Source of the DNA: Persicaria tinctoria
Lineage: Eukaryota; Streptophyta; Magnoliopsida; Caryophyllales; Polygonaceae
Direction: 5' to 3'
Assembly (NCBI GenBank): GCA_037127255.1
Contig: JBANSL010000012.1
Coordinates: 38,741,115 to 38,805,114, forward strand
DNA: 64,000 bases
Part shown: piece by piece, positions 45,801 to 54,889 of the stretch
How the letters are laid out: every line of letters begins with the position of its first letter
Position numbering within the stretch: position 1 is the stretch's first letter
Position numbers and translations under genes: made by a program
Notes under the pieces: generated by a model
The model's database searches: none
The model's input: the letters and a program-made list of their open reading frames with translations, nothing else
Told to the model about the DNA's origin: nothing

Positions 45801-46400
45801 TTATTATGTTCTTGTTCCGTCGCCCCGTTGCTATTTTATGGAAATATTTTATGTTGGCATCGATTAATTTTATATTGTTTCTTTTATCTCTTTGCCCCCA
45901 GTATTTATGCTAGAACCTCAGAAGTGAAGAATATTTGATAGATAACCTTCTTATCTTGGTGTCTAAGGTAGCATTATTGCATATTTTAGTTTGTAGTTCT
46001 TGTAATTCAGTTTCTAGTTGGTTTATTTGACGGAATATATTACTGAAGGTAACCTTACTCCAAAGTTTGCTCTTTTTTTTTTGACTTCTTGCAGTTTCTT
46101 CGTGAGTTTATACATATGCGACCCTGGAGTATCCATTCTCCAGGCATTTCTTACAACCGTTTCATAGTCGGCTCTTGTAGTCCAAGCCATTTCAAATTTG
46201 AAGGGTTGTAGTTTCGGTTTTTGATTATCCATTAGGTCTAATGTGATCTGTGCATGATCAGATTTTATGAAGGCATGATTTTTTGTGTGTAGATCTGGGA
46301 ATATCCGGAGGAGGTTATGACTTACCATAGCTTTGTCCAATTTTTCATAAATATTGTTCGTCCCATTAGAGCGTTTTCTCCAGGTAAACCGTAGGTGCAA
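42849..46400 (-). pseudogene. LINE ORF2 remnant: endonuclease tail, reverse transcriptase, zinc region, RNase H
   Basis: In order on the minus strand: the end of the endonuclease (LRFTWRKRSNGTNNIYEKLD near 46390-46340, then KSDHAQITLD), RT fingers (FIALIPKCDNPTTTSHYRPI, KILATRLKKIIPKI, QSAFITGRSIQDNI), the RT catalytic FADDIVIF near 44845, RT thumb and connection, a zf-RVT-like zone at about 43950-43650, and an RNase H domain starting KLNFDGALS near 43300 and ending at the stop at 42849. The YADD box reads FADD. At least five frame changes or stops separate the pieces. Confidence 0.85.
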
Positions 46401-46409
46401 AGTGAGAGC

Positions 46410-49070
46410 TAGGGATTAGGATGAAATCTAAATACTTAATATAACCCTTGAATTTGCATAAGATAAATTCAAGACACAAATAGATGAGATGCCAATGGAA
46501 TATGAATGCAATGATGTTAATATAACAAAGGCAGATTGGTGTCCAGTAATACAGGGTTTAGTGTTTGCATACAACAAAATCCAGAAAGTAGACATGCTAG
46601 ATGGAAGATCAAGATGTGCAGAAGCTGCAATCGTTTTTGTGATGCTGTGAGCAATTTCTTGGGTGCTTTGTTCCATGGTATAATCCTGCAAAGTATATAG
46701 GGATTTCAAGAGATCGAGAGAGCACCTCTCTCGAGCAAAGTCAGTGATAGCGTTGTTAATACATATATAACAGATTACAAGGAATTAAGCTGTTGGAGTA
46801 TACTTGTTTCATTTTTGTTAGTTTTAAAAGGATGTAAACTCAATAGTACAGAGGTTATAGGATATAAGATTAAGCATATATTGCAAACCGGGTTAGTAAC
46901 ATAGAAATATAGAACAATGTGATTGTTCATGCCAAATTTATGACAGAAACCCAATGTAGAGTAAGCTAGTTTGATGGGATCGGAAATGTGAGTGTTGGTT
47001 ATCAAATTGATGTGCACTCGTTGGGTATGTGGTGATTGAGTGGAGTATATCATAAGTACGAACTTATGATCAAAAGATGAGAGAACATATGGATATAGGT
47101 AGCTCTAGGAATTATCTTTAAGTTGAAATACATATGCTATGCAGTGCCAATTCACATTGTGGTGCAGTAGCATGGGTTTATTAAAATACCTTGTAGGTTG
47201 AGTGCAATGTAATTGGTAGAAAGTAAATTATCAGATCAAAACCAAGACAAATGAATTTTAGAGCAATACCGTCGCATAGCCAATGGTCTAAGAGGTACTG
47301 TGAGATTGATGGGTTAACTGCAAAACACAGTGGCTTAATCAAAGAAGAAATTGCTCGGGGTAGGTAGATCAGACAGTTGATCAAGTTACATTTTGGATGG
47401 ATTTTTTTTATGGAGCTTGTTTAAGCAACCAATATTTGAACAGGTAATCGAACATATTATCAATTGGTCACTGTTATAGGTTAGAATATTTCGAGCCAAA
47501 TAGGTCATTTTGTTTTTGGATGATTGAACAGAAAGAAAGGTTAGATAATGGGATTGTATAAGGAAAAAGCAACAGAAAACTTGCCTTGTGGTCAATAACA
47601 GCTCCCTAGTTACATGTAACCAAGGTTCAAATTGCCATGTCCTATAATCCATGGTAGCTTTGTTTTGGCCATAAACTCGAGGCCCTTGTTTCCTTTTGTG
47701 AACCTGTGAGCATGTGGGAGAGTAAAGCATCTCGAGAGAGAAGTTAGTCAAGCAGTATTTAGCAGTATGTGTGATGCTAAGGAATCGACAGTAGAAGGCT
47801 ATGCAGCCATGCTTAAGATCACAAAACAGTATGCTTGTGAGTGCTTTATAATATGAGAAACTTATCTCATTTTTCCAGTGATAATGGCTAGAAGTTAAGC
47901 AAGCTTTAACTAAAGGATAATGCATATCATAATTCATAAAGTGCAGATTACATGTAGGTTGATAGGCCAAGAACAGAAGCTCAAAAGGGCCAAAATCAAA
48001 CCAAAGATGTCCATGGTTAGACAGTGCATATTTTAAAACAATACAATAGAGGCAAACGATAAGGTAGTTCCATATTGATACAAGGTTTTGCCAAGAAATA
48101 GGAGCACCAAAGACTCTCCCATAGAAGATGGCTTCAGTGTCAAATCTATATTTTGGTTGATATTGTTGAAGTTGGGTAAAGAAGGAATCAAGGTCTAGCT
48201 TCCCTTTGCCCTTGTCACACTTAAGTGACTTGGAGGGGGTAGTGGATTTGTGGGTGTCGCCCGAAGGTTTCCCATTAGGTTGGGTGTTTGTGGGTGTCGG
48301 TGAGGCCCCATTGAGACCCCCCTTCCCTTTCAAAGGTTGTTTGCTTGCCATAACAGCAAAGCAGTGTTAAGTGTATCCAAAACAGACAGTGAGCACATAA
48401 TATTTTTGTTTGAGAGCAGTTAGAGAAGAAAGAAGAAGAAGAGTGTGAGCATTTAGGTTTCCAGTGTAAAGGCTTATATAGTAGCAATTAATAGTCGAAG
48501 GTATGTAGTTAATCCAGAAACCAAAAGGTATCTGGAGATTAGATACATAGATATTAAGGGTTGAAAATCAAACCTGCCAAGGCAAGCATCTAAGCTCCAT
48601 AAAACCTGAGATGAACTGGTGTAGTGACGAAGAAGAAGCTTTCTGAGCCCAGAAAGCCAACTCCGGGTAAAAGAGGAAGTGTCCAAGCGTATAACCCTTA
48701 CAAAGGAAGGGAATACAGGTAGAAGCCCCTTGATTATTGCAGTGAATGCACCATGAAATCGCCATAGAAGCGATGAGAACGAACAAAGAAAGCAAACCCC
48801 CAGGAAGCACTTAGAGTTCCTAACCCCACTCGAGATCCAAATTTTTTGCCAGATCTAGTACCAGAGTCGTTTTTTATTTATGAGACAACACCGATTAGGG
48901 CTAGAGAGGACGATCAGAGAGAAATTTGCAGTAGAGATTAGGGTTTTTTCAGATATGGGTTCTCGATTTGGGGAAGGTTCATGGGTGATAGGAATCGCAT
49001 GTGCATGCGCGTTCTCATGTTGGATTTTGGGGTTTTTGGGTGCCATTTTTTCAGTAACTCACGTCTAAAG
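46410..49070 (-). other. Non-LINE-like 5' part of the insertion
   Basis: Lies inside the target duplication but has no homology to LINE ORF1 or the endonuclease that I can see. On the minus strand it starts near 49046 with a short frame MAPKNPKIQHENAHAHAIPI, followed by leader-like DNA. At 48810-48568 a frame MLPGGLLSLFVLIASMAISW ends at a GTTTGA donor-like point. The 321-codon ORF follows. It may be the 5' half of an unfamiliar LINE lineage, a second RNA joined during retrotransposition, or an older insertion. Confidence 0.5.
47386..48351 (-). CDS. Unrecognised 321-aa ORF within the LINE-associated segment
   Basis: Open for 321 codons. Residues 1-55 are hydrophilic and low in complexity (MASKQPLKGKGGLNGASPTP, then SKSLKCDKGKGKLDLDSFFT). 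The remainder is rich in Tyr, Phe, Cys, His and Leu with hydrophobic stretches and no Walker, zinc-knuckle or protease motif. The first ~90 residues look like real protein. The composition after that is closer to translated non-coding AT-rich DNA, so splicing or chance may account for the open frame. I cannot assign a function; it could be a diverged LINE ORF1. Confidence 0.3.
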   Translation of the reverse strand: MASKQPLKGKGGLNGASPTPTNTQPNGKPSGDTHKSTTPSKSLKCDKGKGKLDLDSFFTQLQQYQPKYRFDTEAIFYGRVFGAPISWQNLVSIWNYLIVCLYCIVLKYALSNHGHLWFDFGPFELLFLAYQPTCNLHFMNYDMHYPLVKACLTSSHYHWKNEISFSYYKALTSILFCDLKHGCIAFYCRFLSITHTAKYCLTNFSLEMLYSPTCSQVHKRKQGPRVYGQNKATMDYRTWQFEPWLHVTRELLLTTRQVFCCFFLIQSHYLTFLSVQSSKNKMTYLARNILTYNSDQLIICSITCSNIGCLNKLHKKNPSKM

Positions 49071-49086
49071 TCCCATTTTCCCAATT

Positions 49087-49425
49087 GAGATCTTCTACTT
49101 CACTACAAACAACAGAAAAATATTTTAATATTTATTTAATCTTAATTTTTGTTAAAAAATTCTATTTATATTACTAATATCTATTTTATATATTTTTAAA
49201 ATTATATTTTTAAAAATCATATTTTACAATTTTTTAAAATTAAAAAGGCAATATTTAACAAATTATAATTATTAAAAATTTCAAAACATGATTCTTCAAA
49301 ATAAAATTTTATGAATATATAAAAATAGATGTTGGTAATATAAATATTTTTTTTTTCAGAATAAAGAAATCTCGAAATATTTTTGTGTTATAGGTAGTGG
49401 AGTATATAGTAGAGTAGAAGATCTT
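49087..49425. mobile_element. AT-rich foldback MITE, same family as 36149-36449
   Basis: Ends GATCTTCTACTTCACTAC and, in reverse, GATCTTCTACTCTACTATAT. The body shares AATATTTTAATATTTATTTA and ACTAATATCTATTTTATATA with the expansin-intron element. It begins exactly at the edge of the LINE target duplication. Confidence 0.7.
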
Positions 49426-49483
49426 CATTGCCATTCTGGATTTACATAACGCACTGGGAAGCATTCAATTAGAGCTGGCAAGT

Positions 49484-49735
49484 CGGTCATTCGGGTCGGG
49501 TTCGGGTCAGGCTTGCTCGGGTCGGGTATATTCGGGTAAAATTTATGGCCAGGTATTGATTGGGTCGGGTTCGGGTCGGGTTCAGTCATAATGAATTTTA
49601 GATTAGTCGGGTTTCGGGTTAAGTCGGGTCATGCCCATTCGGGTTCGGGTCAAAGCGGGTCGGTCTCGTTTGGGTTTCGGGTCAAGAGGCGGGTCGGTCT
49701 CATTTGAGTTTCGAATCAAGGTGGGTATAGCAGTA
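49484..49735. repeat. GGGTCGGGT-rich subterminal-type repeat
   Basis: Starts near TAGAGCTGGCAAGTCGGTCA, followed by multiple GGGTCGGGTTCGGGT units. This is the pattern of one end of a hAT element. I could not find the matching inverted right end, so it is probably a truncated element. The following 49736-49990 is AT-rich with TTGACTCGGTTGAATAC repeats. Confidence 0.55.
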
Positions 49736-49990
49736 TAGTTGGTTTGAGTTTTCGGTCGAATCATATTCGACCTGTTTGGATAATTAGGTTGATTTTGACT
49801 CGGTTGAATACTTAAATATGTAATTTACTTAAAATAAATGATTTTGACTAGGTTGAATACTTGATTATGTAATTTTGACTCGGTTGAATACACTCATTGT
49901 TATTGACTCATCGGTTGTCAACCGATTTTCAAAAAATTCATAATCGAAAATTCGATATTCGGCAACATCGTCCTTTTTTAAACATTTAAA

Positions 49991-50217
49991 TCAATTGATC
50001 GGTGCTATAATTAAATCAAATTAATTGTACATTTAGGTTTGGCAAATTTGCTAAAATGACCCTCTTGGGTGAAACCCTTGCACACCTAACCCCATCTGGA
50101 AAATTTTTGCTAAAAGCGGATATCCGCTTACAAGTGTAGCCGGTAACAGGTGAGATTGTGGGAGACAACTGGACAAAAAGCTGACAGGGAGAGAGAGATG
50201 AGAGAGGAAAGGAAAAT
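49991..50217. other. Short unassigned spacer next to copy 2
   Basis: Contains GCTAAAATGACCCTCTTGGG and a GA-rich run (50190-50214) where it meets the truncated LTR. The minus-strand reading is CT-rich. No gene seen. Confidence 0.4.
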
Positions 50218-50364
50218 ATTAAACCAAAACTTATGTAGACCTCAATTTTTTGCAAATAAGCATATACTACATAAATTCAACATATTTCCATCCCGAGATA
50301 TGCAAAGTGTATAGAATATGGAGCTAAACTGTGCATTTCAACATGGCTATTTTAGTGGACATCA
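50218..50364 (-). repeat. Truncated 3' LTR of copy 2
   Basis: Matches the first ~147 bp of the 5' LTR at 55892-56038 almost base for base (CTACATAAGTTTTGGTTTAA shared), then breaks into unrelated GA-rich DNA at 50217. Confidence 0.85.
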
Positions 50365-51540
50365 AATCACCCCATACTTAAGCTTGCTTGTCCCCAAGCA
50401 ATAACTTGACTGATCATTCAGGGGAAGAAATTTAAACTCTCAACATCATAGATTCATTCTCTTATATTCCTGTAGTTAATTACCATCATCGAAAAGGTAC
50501 TTATGCCACAAATTCATGCATGTGCAATTAAAAAGTAACATCTACTCACAAAAGGAGGGTTATGCCAAAAAACATTCATGTGACAAAGCAACAATAATCA
50601 AGAGGACTTTAATTTAAGCTCAAAAAAGAATAAATTGAACTTTCACATTCCTTCTTCATAAGATTCATCACCTTTCATAATGCTTTTATCAATAATAATG
50701 CTTTTACCTCTCTAACCTCAGCACTGCCTTCTCACGAGTCGCAAACATGGGTGTCATGAATGGACCCAGATACTTAGTGCTTTGGACTCTTCACATTTGT
50801 GTCCCATCTCGCCAAACTATTATCTTAGCGAGCAGGGTCAATCTACCTTTATCTCTTGAGGTGATTGGATTTTCTTTCACTCATTAAATTTTCCATATAT
50901 TTTAAACATTTTCCTTCCAAACTCCAAATATGATACCAACAACACAACAACCATATAACAATCTCCATAATGTAACATCATTCTCAACATAATCCCCGGA
51001 TAGGGTAAAGAATGTCAATATTTATATCATGTGGAGCATATATGAAATAAGGCATATTATGGCTTTTGTGATGCATAAGCATAGGTAAGGCTAGGATATA
51101 ACAATATGAGCATTATATGGAAATATAAAGTCCTCCATCCTCTTATCATGCAACATGTCAAAAGCAATATCAAATTTTACCTCCTTTCATGGTTTTCAAG
51201 AAATTATGCACTTCATTGTGACTTCCCTTTACTAGGCAATTTCATGCTATATCTCTAATGAATCTAATTTTGCATCGTCGAGTTCAATTAAAGCTTCCAT
51301 GACACTATTTATTTGAACAATTTACAAGCAATGGGAGATGTCTTATAGAATTTTGAGTTTGGCTTTATGCATAAAAATTTAAAATTTACTCAAAATTTCA
51401 CCATGTAAAACCAAGAATAAGAACAAAACATATAATAATGATAATGAGCTTTTCCCCCACCCCATACTTAAAGTATACAGTGTCCCCACTGTATAAAATC
51501 AAATAAAAACAAAAGTAAAGGAAGGAACTCACTGAATAAT

Positions 51541-51760
51541 GCGTCGAGGAGGGCAGAACAAAGCATATCGAGTAAACTAGTCTTGTCGATATCGAGTACT
51601 GTACTCGATATCGAGTAGGCTGTCTGTTCTAGTGGAATCTGAAGTCGAGGAACTTCTTCTGGCTTGGTCGATATCTAGTTGGCCTACTCGATATCGATGA
51701 ACTTTTGGGCTGCTCCTCTTGGTCGTTGTTGACTGGCCTAGTCGATTTCGACTGTTTTTC
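51541..51760 (-). repeat. Palindromic TCGATATCGA-type cluster, 3' zone of copy 2
   Basis: Includes TACTCGATATCGAGTA (51602-51617, perfect 16-bp palindrome), GTCGATATCGAGTACT (51585) and CTCGATATCGATGA. It occupies the position equivalent to the copy 1 cluster at 32006-32180. Confidence 0.85.
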
Positions 51761-51980
51761 AGGGACTTCTTATTCCACCTTTCGCGATCCTTTTATACTT
51801 GCCGACCTAAAAGTGTTAGATTGCACACAAAGACAAGACTTTCCACATGAAGTATTCTAAACTAAAGAACAAAAAAACGAAAACCAAAACCAAAATCAAA
51901 AGTTCCAAAGTCCAAAAATTCAAAAGTTTTATATACATGCTCTAGATTTAGAGTCGCTAGGCCGACTTCTTCTTTTGTGC

Positions 51981-53048
51981 TCAAGGACCATTAATGTGGG
52001 GCCCGCTTGTGCTTGGCCCTTCTCCTGGATCATCTAGGTCCTGATTGTAGTATGCAAGCTCAGCTGACAGGTGATTGCTCGCATAATTCTCATTTTCTTT
52101 CTTCTTTTTCTTCCCAGCTCTCAGTTTCCGCAGATTTTCTCTCCACGGGGCCTTACCTCCCCTTGAATTATTTATAAATTTCTTAATGGACTGAGGAGGA
52201 GTAGGATTCATACATGAACTTACCTTTTTGGGCCCAAAACAGGAATCTTTGGGCTTAGGGTTAGTCGATGTCGAGCAAGACTGGTCGATATCGAGTACAG
52301 GGACCCCATACTTAGGCTCTTGGCAAGTCTGGTGCTCAGCAGAGGAAGTCGATGTCGATGAAGCTTGGTCGATATCGAGTACAGGTTTGGTCGATATCGA
52401 GGACAGCTTGTCGATATTGAGTTGGCCTCTGGTGCTTTCCTCCGTTGTTTGCTTGATCCCGTGGTTGCTGATACTCTTCACCTCCAGCCATGAAATTTCC
52501 TCTTTTGCAGGGCCAAAAGAGAAGTCTAAGACCTCGTCACCTATGGTGAAGGTGAGCAATCGCTGTTTGACACTGATCTTGGCATTTGTAGTAGCTAAGA
52601 ATGGTCTACCAAGAATAATAGGGCTAGTAGGATCTTCAGCACAATCTATTATAAGGAAATCAGCTGGAATAAATAATTTATCAACCTGGACGGGGACATT
52701 CTCAACCATACCTGTAGGGATGACCACTGTATTGTTTGCCATGTATAGCTTGGCATCCACAGGCTCTATACATCCTATCTTCACCTTCCGCAAGATTGAT
52801 AAGGGCATGATGCTCACACTTGCTCCTAAATCACACAAGGACTCATATTTATATTGTCCAAATCCCACAGTAACAGAAAACTTACCAGGGTCATGTCTCT
52901 TCTCAAGGAAGTGGAGTACTTTGCATTCGCCGGCGATCTCTGAGATGGATCGCTTTTTGCTCAGGATTTCCTTCAGAAATTTGACATATGCAGGCATCTC
53001 TTGTAGAGCTTCTGTAAAAGGAATAGAGAAATTCAGTTCTTGCAGCAT
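51981..53048 (-). CDS. Aspartic protease ORF, 355 aa (copy 2)
   Basis: Homologous to residues about 195-400 of the copy 1 protease ORF: CDLGASVSIMPLSI (active site DLGA), MANNTVVIPTGMVENVPVQV, IILGRPFLATTNAKI. The C-terminal part has LDIDQ repeats written by the ATAT-centred motif and a basic stretch RKLRAGKKKKKENEN, then stops. It has no reverse transcriptase and, unlike copy 1, no integrase tail. The linker with CLDIDQ-type repeats at 52264-52430 is the coding counterpart of the copy 1 LLDVDQ linker. Confidence 0.8.
   Translation of the reverse strand: MLQELNFSIPFTEALQEMPAYVKFLKEILSKKRSISEIAGECKVLHFLEKRHDPGKFSVTVGFGQYKYESLCDLGASVSIMPLSILRKVKIGCIEPVDAKLYMANNTVVIPTGMVENVPVQVDKLFIPADFLIIDCAEDPTSPIILGRPFLATTNAKISVKQRLLTFTIGDEVLDFSFGPAKEEISWLEVKSISNHGIKQTTEESTRGQLNIDKLSSISTKPVLDIDQASSTSTSSAEHQTCQEPKYGVPVLDIDQSCSTSTNPKPKDSCFGPKKVSSCMNPTPPQSIKKFINNSRGGKAPWRENLRKLRAGKKKKKENENYASNHLSAELAYYNQDLDDPGEGPSTSGPHINGP
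52264..52430 (-). repeat. Palindromic motif cluster in the protease ORF (copy 2)
   Basis: Variants GTCGATGTCGAGC, GTCGATATCGAGTAC (twice), GTCGATGTCGATG, GTCGATATCGAGGAC and GTCGATATTGAGTTG in under 170 bp. Confidence 0.85.
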
Positions 53049-53159
53049 ATTAACAAAACGTTTGAACTTACCTGCAGTGGGATCTTTCAGTGCTTTGGAA
53101 GGGAAATGCAGTGTCTTTTTCTACTTTGGAGCCAGAACAATCGTCGGAGGTGTTGCAGA

Positions 53160-53345
53160 GTCGTCGACATCGGCCAACTTTTCCTTGATATCGACCAAAG
53201 GTTCCTCCATATCGACAAGGGTTGTCGATCTCGAGTTGCTGGGCTGTGCACTGAAGTCCGAGCTTGGCTTCTGGTCTGTGTCGAGGAGGTTTTTGTCGAT
53301 ATCAACTAAGGGCTCCTCGATATCGAGTTGCTGCTGCTTGTTGTC
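53160..53345 (-). repeat. Palindromic motif cluster between gag and protease (copy 2)
   Basis: GTCGTCGACATCGGCC, TTGATATCGACC, CCATATCGACAAG, GTCGATCTCGAGTTG, GTCGATATCAACT and CTCGATATCGAGTTG. This is the same location as copy 1 cluster 30293-30480. Confidence 0.8.
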
Positions 53346-53393
53346 GAGTTGCTTCTCTGCTTTGTCTTGGTGCTTTCCGACCTATGGCTCGTG

Positions 53394-54782
53394 TCATTGG
53401 TGCCCGCTCCTGAGTTTGATAGCTGCGACGTGTCCGGTCTTCCCCTTAGGGTTTGGTTCTGTTTTCCCAGGGAGTTGTCCGGATGGTCGTGGAATCTGCG
53501 CCGCGAATTGACCCATTTGAGTCTCAATGCTTCTCTTCCAGATGTGTAGCTCTCTAAATTTTTTATTGATGTTTTGGAACTGGTTGTTGATGGTGTCTTG
53601 ATTCCGACGCAACTCTTCAAGAACGAGCTGTAAGTCATCATTCTTTTGATCCCTTTCTGGATGTCCTGGATCTCTGTATGGCGGGGGGTTCCTAGGAGGA
53701 CCTTGGTCCCATTGTGGTTGATAGAACCTTTGATCCCCCATATAGCGATTATGACCCCCTGCGTAAGTTACCTCTTCGTGTGTATCTGCCATCCTGACTT
53801 GCTCTGTGTGTGGGTACTCAGTAATGGTGTGCCGCTGTGATCCGCATTCCATGCAAGGCTGGTTGACAAAGAGATACTTGACTTGCTTGAGGAGCTTGCG
53901 ATTCTGGTCTCTGTAGAATTGCTCCCTGACTTATGGGTCAATCTCCTTGGAAGCTTCATAGAGGGGCATAGATGGTGCTGGCCTGGCATAGGAGTTCTCC
54001 TCATAGTTTGTGGTAGCCCCATACTTGTTGTCATAATTTGTGAGCTTATCGAGTACACCCCATGCGTAAACTGGTGGCAACGTCAGATACTCATATCGAG
54101 TGTACTGATTGATCCCGTCCTTAGTGACTTGGTCAAGAGAATTGAAGAAGATCTCTTGACTGACGTAGGGTGGCTGTCCATGAGTAGGGCAAGATCGCAG
54201 TAGCTCTTTGTATCGTTCCCATGCTTTTGCTAGCGGCTCCCCAGACTTCTGTTTGAAAGCTGTAATCTTCTGGCGGAGGAGTGCTGTCTTGGCAGGAGGG
54301 AAGAATTTATTGAGAAAATCTTGCTCTACTTGGGCCCATGTTGTGAGGGATCGCGATTTTAGTCCATCTCGCCACTTCAATGCAGGTCCGGCGAGGGACC
54401 AACGAAAGGCCTTCATCTTGACATATTCTAGAGTAGTACCTTCAGCAAGAGTACGACACATGTCAGAAAAATTGGTAATATGTCCAAGATGACATTCATT
54501 AAATTTTCCATAAAAAGCATTATTTTTAAGTTCTATAAGGAATTGAGTGCGAATTTCAAAAGTATTTTCAGGGATTAGAATAGCCGATTCAGGCACGACG
54601 AGAGTCGGGTGCATATAATCCTCTGCAGTGGTTGGGTATTGGGCAAGCTCAGCTTCTACTTGCCTTGCGCGCTCAACTTCTTGTTCCCTTCCTGCTCTCT
54701 CAGCGGCGATAGCAGTATCCTTGGCGGATAGTTCCCTTGTAAGCCTCTCAATCAGCTGTTCTTGTGTTTCTGCGGCCGCCAT
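53394..54782 (-). pseudogene. Gag of copy 2 (nearly intact)
   Basis: Starts MAAAETQEQLIERLTRELSA, an amphipathic coiled-coil-like N-terminus. The capsid core follows: FRWSLAGPALKWRDGLKS, TTWAQVEQDFLNKFFPPAKT and YKELLRSCPTHGQPPYVSQE. A single TAA (53931-53933) interrupts it, after which the same frame continues through CMECGSQRHTITEYPHTEQ and LQLVLEELRRNQDTINNQFQ to a stop at 53394. Apart from that stop it is complete; the protease ORF lies in the same frame downstream. Confidence 0.8.
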
Positions 54783-54889
54783 GGCTCTTTTCAGTTTAGC
54801 TTGGATGTGTATAAGGCGCTCCGGTTCGTCTAAGGCATCAAAATCAAGTGTTTGACCAGAAGGGCTATCGTTGGGGTCGCCCCAACCCT

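Larger units (their letters stand above)
42783..49086 (-). mobile_element. L1-type LINE insertion (about 6.3 kb) with target-site duplication
   Basis: On the minus strand it ends in poly(A) (T-run 42806-42815 on plus). A direct repeat TCCCATTTTGCCAATT (42783-42798) and TCCCATTTTCCCAATT (49071-49086), one mismatch in 16, brackets the insert. The 3' 3.6 kb carries LINE reverse transcriptase, a zinc-binding region and RNase H. The 5' 2.6 kb shows no endonuclease or ORF1 that I recognise. Stops and frameshifts throughout make it inactive. Confidence 0.75.

Noticed and set aside
52228..53511. Plus-strand 427-codon ORF as a gene
   Set aside because: Lies exactly opposite the homologous, minus-strand gag-protease frames of a retroelement. 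Its openness comes from palindromic repeats.
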